From: JBOHTO01 sp050733695
GTDB lineage: Bacteria > Gemmatimonadota > Gemmatimonadetes > Gemmatimonadales > Gemmatimonadaceae
Reading direction: 5' to 3'
DNA: 19,929 bases
NCBI GenBank assembly: GCA_050733695.1
Contig: JBOHTO010000027.1
Span: forward strand, 1-19,929
Below the pieces are notes generated by a model, which was not told the DNA's origin, ran no database searches, and was given only the letters and a program-made list of their open reading frames with translations. How positions within the stretch are numbered: the first letter of the stretch is position 1; every line of letters starts with the position of its first letter. Shown one piece after another: positions 14,089 to 19,929 of the stretch. The position numbers and the translations under genes are program-made.

Positions 14089-14901
14089 TCAGCTCCGCGG
14101 CTCATCACCGGCTCTGCGGCGCCAGCCGCGTGTGTCATCGTCGCCGACGGCCGCGGAATCATTGATCGGTATCTCCAGAAGGCGGAAGGGAGGCCGGTCG
14201 GGATAGACTCGACGCAGCAGTGGAATCGAGACGTTGTACACGGGCGCGCCGGCGCTCGTGCGCCCTTCAGGAGAGCCCGAGTGCGCATGACCGTGGAGGA
14301 CGGCGGACACCGGGTAGCGCGTGAGGGGCTCCTCGAGGCGGCTCGACCCCAGATACGGAAAGATCTCCGGCGGCTCCCCCTCTACCGTGCCGCGAATCGG
14401 GGAATAATGCAGCACGGCAATTCGCTGCGGCGTGCGCAGCCGGGCGAGCGCGGACTCGAGCTTGAGTGCCTCGTCGATCGCCTCGCGAACGAACGCCTTC
14501 ACCGTCGGCTCCCCCCACGGCCCCAGCGCGCCGCGGCCGAAGCCGCCGGCGAATCCCTTGATCCCGGCGAAGCCGATGCCATGCACTTCGTGCGCATCAC
14601 CGTCGAGCATGGTGACACCGGCTTCCACGAGGATGTCCCGGACCTCGACCTGCCTGGCGGACTCGTAGTCGTGGTTCCCCAGCACACCGACCACCGGCAG
14701 CTTGAGCCCGACGAGATCCTTCGCCAGAATGTGCGCCTCCTCGGGGAGCCCGTAGTTGGTGAGATCGCCACAGAGCACCAGCACGTCCGCGCTCGCCCCG
14801 ATGTCGGTGAAGAGCGGGACGAACGACCCCTGCGAGGCCTTTCCGTAGTGGAGATCGCTGATCGCCGCCAGCCGCACAGTTTCGGGGCGCCCTGCCGTCA
14901 T
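14089..14901 (-). CDS. Calcineurin-like metallophosphoesterase
   Basis: A 270-aa cytoplasmic protein with the full set of dimetal phosphoesterase motifs: SDLH (Asp16, His18), GDLTNYG (Asp46), GNHD (75-78), LHYSP (His165) and GHAH (204-207). It should hydrolyse phosphomonoesters or phosphodiesters; the substrate is unknown. The two-helix insertion after the GNHD block (about 115-150, including FAGGFGRGALGPW) is seen in UPF0046/YfcE-distant relatives but gives no clear assignment. ATG 14901 follows a strong GGAGGAAGG site. The tail after residue 245 is charged and probably disordered. It is divergent from the nucleotidyltransferase-fold gene and converges with sodC. Confidence 0.9.
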   Translation of the reverse strand: MTAGRPETVRLAAISDLHYGKASQGSFVPLFTDIGASADVLVLCGDLTNYGLPEEAHILAKDLVGLKLPVVGVLGNHDYESARQVEVRDILVEAGVTMLDGDAHEVHGIGFAGIKGFAGGFGRGALGPWGEPTVKAFVREAIDEALKLESALARLRTPQRIAVLHYSPIRGTVEGEPPEIFPYLGSSRLEEPLTRYPVSAVLHGHAHSGSPEGRTSAGAPVYNVSIPLLRRVYPDRPPFRLLEIPINDSAAVGDDDTRGWRRRAGDEPRS

Positions 14902-15056
14902 CCTTCCTCCGCTGTGATGATGCGCGCCAGCGACTCAGCAACAGGTGCGCCGCGAGATCGATGCTCGGGTAGACAGTTAGCCCCACTCTTGCACGAGTGC
15001 CTTCGCTCACCGGGAGCGCGAGTCGCAGTCCAACAGCGAACAACGTGAGTCCGACG

Positions 15057-15857
15057 ATGCCAGCTTCACGCGCAGGTGTGCTCGATCCGGGGGCCGTTGA
15101 ATTCTATCGCGACGCCCTCACGCGGTTGCACGAAGCGAACATTCCCTTCCTGGTAGGCGGGGCATATGCCTTCGCCAGATACACCGGAATCGAGCGACAC
15201 ACCAAGGATTTCGATATCTTCCTGAGCCGCGAGGACTGCGAGCGGGCGATGCGGCGTCTGGAAGAAGGCGGCTACCACGCGGAGCTCACTTTCCCCCACT
15301 GGTTGGCGAAGGCCTTCCACGGCGACAGCGTCATCGACCTGATCTTCGCATCCGGCAACGGCGTCACGCAGGTGGACCAGAGCTGGTTCGAGTACGCGGT
15401 GCCGGACGAGGTGCTGGGCGTTCCCGTGGGACTGTGCGCGCCGGAGGAGATGCTCGCGCAGAAGTGCTACCTCATGGAGCGCGAGCGGTTCGATGGGGCT
15501 GACGTCGCGCACATCATTCGCTCAGAAGGGCAGCGACTGGACTGGAAGCGGCTTGTGCAGCGATTTGGCGAGAACTGGCGTGTGCTACTCGCTCATCTCG
15601 TGCTCTTCGGGTTCATCTATCCGCGCGACCGAACGCGCGCGCCCGCGTGGGTGGTGCGCGAACTCACCGGCCGGCTCCCGGCGGAGCTGGAAGAACCGGC
15701 CGATGATGATCGTTGCCGTGGTACGCTGCTCTCGCGTGAGCAATACCTGATCGACGTCGATCGCTTCGGCTACACGGACGCGCGGCTGCGGCCGGACGGG
15801 GCGATGAGCCGGCCCGAGGTCGCACACTGGACGGCGGCTATCGACAAGCGTGACTAG
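15057..15857 (+). CDS. Nucleotidyltransferase-fold protein
   Basis: A 266-aa protein whose N-terminal half has the DNA polymerase beta-type nucleotidyltransferase signature: FLVGGAYAFARYTGIERHTK (31-50) with Gly34-Gly35, then DFD (Asp51, Asp53), then a third acidic residue in VIDLIF (Asp94). All three acidic residues are present, so it may be active. The pattern GG...R-TKD-x-D is shared by toxin-type (AbiEii/MenA-like) and kanamycin-like families. No antitoxin gene adjoins it, so a toxin role is not supported. The C-terminal part (about 140-266) contains LCAPEEMLAQKCYLMERERF (a helix typical of the group), a helical region and YLIDVDRFGYTDARLRPDG. Starts at GTG 15045 or 14997 are also possible; ATG 15057 is chosen because conserved sequence begins shortly after it. 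Confidence 0.78.
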   Translation: MPASRAGVLDPGAVEFYRDALTRLHEANIPFLVGGAYAFARYTGIERHTKDFDIFLSREDCERAMRRLEEGGYHAELTFPHWLAKAFHGDSVIDLIFASGNGVTQVDQSWFEYAVPDEVLGVPVGLCAPEEMLAQKCYLMERERFDGADVAHIIRSEGQRLDWKRLVQRFGENWRVLLAHLVLFGFIYPRDRTRAPAWVVRELTGRLPAELEEPADDDRCRGTLLSREQYLIDVDRFGYTDARLRPDGAMSRPEVAHWTAAIDKRD

Positions 15858-16594
15858 CGTAGCGACCCGGGTAGCGGACCGCCGCCGCCTCCCACGCGAC
15901 AGCAGCGGGTCACTGTGCACGAAGTCCAGCCCCCATTCACTTCTCCACCGATCATGACCCACCGCCCGATGGCCACCTCCGGGAACCGTCGCGGGTGTGC
16001 CATCATTTCGAGCTGCAATCGAACACGGTTTTCCGGGCGGGTTGCTCCGACCATGAACGCCTGCATGGTCTGCTCGCCTGAGGTATCGGGCGCCATTCCG
16101 ACCCACAGGTACGAGACCCGTTCGCGCACCCCGAGGTTGAGGTACTCGTTGCGGCGCGTAACGGGATCAGGCGAGACCACCACTACTTCGGCGATGAACC
16201 GTCCCTCTGCGAGCTGGCTGCTGTCGAGCGTAGCTGAGCCGATCTCGGGGTAGATGTGAGCCAGGGCGCCAAAGCGGCGTTCGTCGCCGTCGATGACCAT
16301 CAGTCGCTGCCCATCCCACACTCCGTGCGTCGTATCGAAGGTGAGGGTCTGCGCGTACGCGCGAACCTGCTCCGGCGAGAGACCCTGGATGGCCGAACGG
16401 CCCCACGGTGGAGCGGGTGTGGGACGCGCGCGACCCGTATCGGCCATCTGCGAAACCGCCAACGGCGTCGTGGTCGGGCGAGCCGTGGAATCACGACCGT
16501 CCTCCGCGGATGTGCACGTCGCGGTGGCAAGGAGGAACAGCACGAACGCGCCGTAGCTGGCTGGCGGGCGATGCTGCGATGCCATGCAGTTCAC
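15854..16594 (-). CDS. Exported protein of unknown function
   Basis: A 246-aa protein I do not recognise. The N-terminus (about 12-30, SYGAFVLFLLATATCTSAED) is a signal peptide with a possible but imperfect lipobox (TATC). A Thr/Pro-rich linker (about 31-65) precedes a folded domain: LSPEQVRAYAQTLTFDTTHG, a beta strand with LMVIDGDERRFGALAHIYPE, then EGRFIAEVVVVSPDPV, and a conserved-looking VGMAPDTSGEQTMQAFMVG. The C-terminus is Cys- and Gly-rich (WTSCTVTRCCRVGGGGG). GTG 16594 is preceded by GGAGG at 7 nt. It begins 38 nt after the kinase stop on the same strand, so it is probably the second gene of the kinase operon. Its stop shares CTAG with the convergent nucleotidyltransferase-fold gene. 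Confidence 0.7.
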   Translation of the reverse strand: MNCMASQHRPPASYGAFVLFLLATATCTSAEDGRDSTARPTTTPLAVSQMADTGRARPTPAPPWGRSAIQGLSPEQVRAYAQTLTFDTTHGVWDGQRLMVIDGDERRFGALAHIYPEIGSATLDSSQLAEGRFIAEVVVVSPDPVTRRNEYLNLGVRERVSYLWVGMAPDTSGEQTMQAFMVGATRPENRVRLQLEMMAHPRRFPEVAIGRWVMIGGEVNGGWTSCTVTRCCRVGGGGGPLPGSLR

Positions 16595-16632
16595 GGGATA
16601 CCTCCGGAAGGAATCGAGTTGGCGTGTATCTG

Positions 16633-19600
16633 CTACTGCCGCGGCGTCGCGGCCAGGACGCGCATCCTCTGCACCACCGGTACGAGCGCCGGGTCAGCCC
16701 CGCTCCAGAGTTCGACGACCGGAAGAGCCCAACGCCGAGCGATCACCGTATCGCGATTCGCAGCCGCCAGCTCGGCGCGCAGCACCATTGCTCTCACAAG
16801 GCAGCCCGCCTGCTCAACTCGCTCGAGCAGCGATGGACCCAGCGTTGGAAGCGCCTCGAGAGACCGATCCAGGAGATCGATTGCCGCGGCGGTGTCGCCG
16901 ATCGCCGTCAACAGCGATGCCTCGAGGAAGGTGCCGTCGATCGATACGTCGCCAGCCCGTCGACCGTCGCGACGACGCTGAACGTCGACATGGAGCTCGC
17001 GCACTCCAGCGAAATCACGATCCAGCAGAGCCCGCTGCATTCGCAGTATGTGGTCGGCACCGCTGCCACCGAGCGCGGGCGGAAGATCGCCGAGCACCGG
17101 GAACGCGAGCGTGAGCGGCACAGTGAGCAGTTCGTCGCGCCGCTGGGTCCACTGCGACCACTCGAAGTACGCCCGGATACTCTTCTGAACTTCGGCCGAG
17201 AGCGCGATCATGCTATCGACCGGCGCGCCCAGCGCCGCGAAGACGAGGAGCGCGCGAGTCGGCTCGAGAACCGCGCGAGGTGCCCGCAGTGGACGACCCT
17301 CGGGCGTGTAAAAGGTGTCCAACTCCGCCGACCGTCGGACCAGACGGGCCGACAACGACGCGCGGCCCACGAGCGCGGCCAGGGGTGCCAGTACGTAGGA
17401 GTCCGCCTCGTTCGGATCGGGGTGCGCGGCGAGGATGGAGTCCGCAAGAGATCGCGCAGCAATGAATTCGCCCAGCCGCAGCCGTAGTCGCGTCTCGGCG
17501 ATCGCCAGCCGGAGGCGCTGCACCGGCGCAACCGTAAGCGCGCGGGCACGACCGACTGCATCGAGTGCGGAACCTGGTCCCTTGAGCGAGCCGACCGCTT
17601 CGAGCGCGCGACCCAGGGCTTCGTGTGCATCGGCGCTCATCTCGAACGCGCGCACCCAGCTCGTCGTGATCTGCAGGAGCAGGGCGCGGTTTCTGTCCGT
17701 CGCGGTCCCGGCCGTGGGGGACTGACCTCCTCCCCCGACAATCATGTGGAACGGATACGGGACGAGCACGAGAGTATCGCTATCCAGGGAGGCAAAGGCT
17801 CCAAAACGCAGCGTATCGGGCGGGGCGGAGAGGCCGAGGCGCAACGTGGTGGGCTCCGTCCAGAGCATGTCCTGCAGCCGCGCGAATCCAACGCCTCGGA
17901 ATGCACGGTGTACCGACGGAATTATCGCCAGGGCGTGGCGGTAGGCATCGATCGCGGCGGCATAGCTCGCGCGGAAGCGCCACCCCGAAGGACTCCGGTC
18001 GTCGCGCAGCACGATCGCGTCGCGCGAGTGGCACTCGCCCAGACCGTACCATGCGGCGAAGTCGAGCGAGTCGCGCGCGATCATCTCGTTGAACCGCCGG
18101 CATGCTTCGGGATAGTCGCCGCTCGCCATTGCGGAGAGCCCCTGCGCGAGAAGCAGATCGCCCGACGATAGCCGTCCGCGCCCATGACGCAGTGCGCTCT
18201 CCGCCACTCCGCGCCAGGACGGGTCGTTGCTGGAGCCCGACCAGAGCATCGTCTGCGCGAGCCAGAGCTGTGCCTCCGCATACCCGGGGTCGACGTCGGC
18301 CGCGCCACGGAACGCGTCCTCCGCGGCGCCCAGACGCCAGTCCTGCAGCGCGGCATGTCCGTCCGCGTATGAACGCCACGCTGCGAGGGAGCGCGTACCC
18401 ATCGCCCCATCACGCGCAAGCACCGGCTGGCTGCCACCGATCAGGAGCGAGTCGGCCAGTTCCTGGAAGCGGGCGTTCGCGTCGCGCATGTCGACACCGA
18501 TGCGCACGGTGTGTTCGCGGATGACGTCACCATCGCGTCCCACGTCGTAGAGCGCTGCTCGCACGAAGATCGTATCGCCCATGCGCCACAGCTCGCCGGC
18601 CACGAGCCGCCCGGCGCCGAATCCCGCCGCGATCTCCAGTTGCCCGGGCAGGCCGACATTGTCGGCCTCACCCAAGCGCGCACGGGCATCGTGCACACGC
18701 ATTCCGTCAACGAGCCGGACTCCTTCCCAGCGCTGGAACGCGTTGTAGAGGAGGAGCGCGCAACCGTCACCATCCAGAAACTCCGGCGCCACTGCATTCC
18801 GATGCACGAACGGCGACACCGTGTAGAGCGATGCGTCCAGCGTGGGGCGCGCGCCGGCGGGGGCGAGCAGGACCATCGCCGCCGCCGCGATACCGGCAGC
18901 CGCCAGCCCCGCCCACGTCACTCGCCGCCGGCCGAACGAACGCGCTACCGCGCCATCCGCCGACAGGACCGGAAGTGCCGCGGCGAGATCGCCGGCCGTG
19001 GTAAACCGGTCGGACGGGGAGAAGGCCATGCCGCGTTCAAGTACCGCGGCGATCGCGGGCGCCACGCGCGGCTGTGACCGCCGGATTGCGGGCCCGATGC
19101 CACCAAACCGCCGGGCAAGAACGCTCCGTGCGCTGTGTCCACTGAACGCCGCTTCGCCGACCACCATCTCGTAGAGCACGCAGGCGAGACTGTAGACATC
19201 GCTGCGACCGTCTACGGCATCGTCGTCGCCACTCGCCTGCTCGGGGCTCATGTAGGCGGGAGTGCCGACTACGAGTCCGGTCGCGGTGATCCGGCCACCC
19301 CCACCCCCGCCCCCGCCCCCGATTGCCGCCGCCAGCGCACGCGCGATGCCGAAGTCGGCGACGCACGCGTGCTCGGCGCTCAGGAGGATGTTCTCCGGCT
19401 TGATGTCGCGGTGCACCAGGCCGTGCGCGTGCGCGTAGTCCAGCGCATCGGCCACCTCGCGTGTGATCCGCAGCGCGTCTGCCGTGGGGAGCCGTCCTTC
19501 GCGCGTGAGCCGTTCGCGAAGTGTCTCGCCTTCCACGTCAGGCATCACGTAGTACAGCGACCCGCCTGCAGTTCCCGAGTCGAACAGGGCGACGATGTGC

Positions 19601-19818
19601 GGGTGCTGGAGGCGCGCAAGCAGGCGGATCTCGCGCGTGAACCGGTCCGCTCCCACCGCCGCCGACAGCTCGGGGTGGAGTACCTTGATCGCCACGCGGC
19701 GATCAAGCTTGCGGTCGAGCGCGGCGTAGACCGTCGCAGTGGCACCGCGGCCGATCTCACGCTCCACGTCGTACCGATCTTCGAGCGCGGCACGCAGCCG
19801 CTCGAGACTATCCGGCAT
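16633..19818 (-). CDS. Membrane Ser/Thr protein kinase with long TPR-like C-terminus
   Basis: A 1061-aa PknB-type kinase. Catalytic domain (about 16-285): glycine loop IGRGATATV (22-30), VAIK Lys45, helix-C Glu63, catalytic loop HRDIKPEN (136-143, Asp138, Asn143), DFG (155-157) and GTPAYMSPEQ (185-194). All catalytic residues are intact. A run of nine glycines (167-175) sits in the activation segment. One membrane helix follows (about 301-320); residues 321-1061 would then be extracytoplasmic and contain helical TPR-like repeats (for example about 480-530, LAAWRSYADGHAALQDWRLG...AEAQLWLAQTML). This layout of kinase, membrane helix and large TPR-like region is common in Gemmatimonadota and related phyla. 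The signal sensed is unknown. Start ATG 19818 follows AGG within a long G tract. The unknown exported protein gene lies immediately downstream. Confidence 0.93.
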   Translation of the reverse strand: MPDSLERLRAALEDRYDVEREIGRGATATVYAALDRKLDRRVAIKVLHPELSAAVGADRFTREIRLLARLQHPHIVALFDSGTAGGSLYYVMPDVEGETLRERLTREGRLPTADALRITREVADALDYAHAHGLVHRDIKPENILLSAEHACVADFGIARALAAAIGGGGGGGGGRITATGLVVGTPAYMSPEQASGDDDAVDGRSDVYSLACVLYEMVVGEAAFSGHSARSVLARRFGGIGPAIRRSQPRVAPAIAAVLERGMAFSPSDRFTTAGDLAAALPVLSADGAVARSFGRRRVTWAGLAAAGIAAAAMVLLAPAGARPTLDASLYTVSPFVHRNAVAPEFLDGDGCALLLYNAFQRWEGVRLVDGMRVHDARARLGEADNVGLPGQLEIAAGFGAGRLVAGELWRMGDTIFVRAALYDVGRDGDVIREHTVRIGVDMRDANARFQELADSLLIGGSQPVLARDGAMGTRSLAAWRSYADGHAALQDWRLGAAEDAFRGAADVDPGYAEAQLWLAQTMLWSGSSNDPSWRGVAESALRHGRGRLSSGDLLLAQGLSAMASGDYPEACRRFNEMIARDSLDFAAWYGLGECHSRDAIVLRDDRSPSGWRFRASYAAAIDAYRHALAIIPSVHRAFRGVGFARLQDMLWTEPTTLRLGLSAPPDTLRFGAFASLDSDTLVLVPYPFHMIVGGGGQSPTAGTATDRNRALLLQITTSWVRAFEMSADAHEALGRALEAVGSLKGPGSALDAVGRARALTVAPVQRLRLAIAETRLRLRLGEFIAARSLADSILAAHPDPNEADSYVLAPLAALVGRASLSARLVRRSAELDTFYTPEGRPLRAPRAVLEPTRALLVFAALGAPVDSMIALSAEVQKSIRAYFEWSQWTQRRDELLTVPLTLAFPVLGDLPPALGGSGADHILRMQRALLDRDFAGVRELHVDVQRRRDGRRAGDVSIDGTFLEASLLTAIGDTAAAIDLLDRSLEALPTLGPSLLERVEQAGCLVRAMVLRAELAAANRDTVIARRWALPVVELWSGADPALVPVVQRMRVLAATPRQ
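19294..19320. repeat. Imperfect CCRCCC hexamer run encoding nine glycines
   Basis: The plus strand reads 27 bases of CCACCC and CCGCCC hexamers. On the minus strand this is GGG alternating with GGC or GGT, nine glycine codons (residues 167-175 of the kinase), located between DFG and the GTPAYMSPE motif. Hexamer slippage would add or remove two glycines without a frameshift; single-base slippage in the short C runs would break the kinase. Confidence 0.75.
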
Positions 19819-19822
19819 GCCT

Positions 19823-19841
19823 CCCCCCCACCCCCCCCCCC
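19823..19841 (-). repeat. G11-T-G7 homopolymer tract at the kinase ribosome site
   Basis: On the minus strand eleven G (19841-19831), T, seven G (19829-19823), then AGGC lead into ATG 19818. The tract therefore forms or adjoins the ribosome site. Long G runs slip in replication and can fold into G-quadruplex, so the tract could alter translation. Sequencing error in such runs is also common. Confidence 0.7.
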
Positions 19842-19864
19842 GCGTCGCGAGAAAGGCGCTTGAG

Positions 19865-19870
19865 AGTATA
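19865..19870 (-). promoter_or_regulatory. Putative -10 box (TATACT) of the kinase gene
   Basis: TATACT on the minus strand is a 5/6 match to TATAAT and the only such box in this very GC-rich upstream stretch. Transcription would start near 19858, giving a leader of about 40 nt that contains the G tract. A -35 at 17-bp spacing would be TGGCCC, a poor match. Confidence 0.5.
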
Positions 19871-19929
19871 GGTGATGCGCGCGTCCGGGGCCAGCGCCAC
19901 GGCCCGGTGTGCGGCCGGGGGTCGGGGGG

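Noticed and set aside
15057..16594. Possible toxin-antitoxin pair formed by the nucleotidyltransferase-fold gene and its neighbour
   Set aside because: The neighbour is convergent, carries an export signal and resembles no antitoxin; TA partners are normally co-directional and overlapping.

Overview
The window is GC-rich, densely coded DNA that looks chromosomal. No taxonomic marker gene is present. The mix of genes fits Gemmatimonadota or a nearby GC-rich soil lineage: a very long Ser/Thr kinase with a membrane anchor and TPR-like C-terminus, tandem GlsB/YeaQ proteins, an Acidobacteria-like UvrA variant, a DUF411 copper-type lipoprotein and several leaderless-looking promoters. This assignment is inference. 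I see no insertion sequence, prophage, CRISPR array or rRNA.

Layout, left to right. 1-753 (-) is an FHA-domain protein cut by the window edge, lying downstream of an ABC exporter (871-2760, -). Divergent from the exporter are two small GlsB/YeaQ-like membrane proteins (2899 and 3202, +), then uvrA (3526-6486, +) and an NmrA-like NAD(P)-binding protein (6533-7402, +). A tRNA-Asn(GTT) with promoter and hairpin occupies 7493-7565. A DUF1697 protein (7730-8242, -) diverges from a small membrane protein (8356-8712, +), followed by an SPW-like membrane protein (8800-9183, +). A membrane GGDEF diguanylate cyclase runs on - at 9207-10403. After a 450-base gap holding a REP-like palindrome and a CRP/FNR-like dyad come a 90-aa protein (10856) and a YfiT/BstA-type DinB protein (11173). 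A DUF411 lipoprotein (11838) overlaps a TPR protein (12386), followed by lipoprotein Cu/Zn superoxide dismutase sodC (13534-14070). Next are a calcineurin-like phosphoesterase (14089-14901, -), a nucleotidyltransferase-fold protein (15057-15857, +), an unknown exported protein (15854-16594, -) and the 1061-aa kinase (16633-19818, -).

Functional threads. Envelope redox and copper handling is plausible for DUF411, the TPR protein and SodC, with thiol handling by the YfiT homologue. Signalling is represented by the kinase, the FHA protein (FHA domains bind phosphothreonine) and the GGDEF enzyme. Genome maintenance is represented by UvrA.

The most interesting signals are regulatory: a TAnnnT box exactly 6 nt before three start codons that lack good ribosome sites; a 9-bp inverted repeat that would pair with the ribosome site of the 8800 gene; a 17-bp perfect dyad at the predicted transcription start of the DUF411 gene; and a G11-T-G7 tract directly in front of the kinase start. 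No clearly new multi-gene system is visible.
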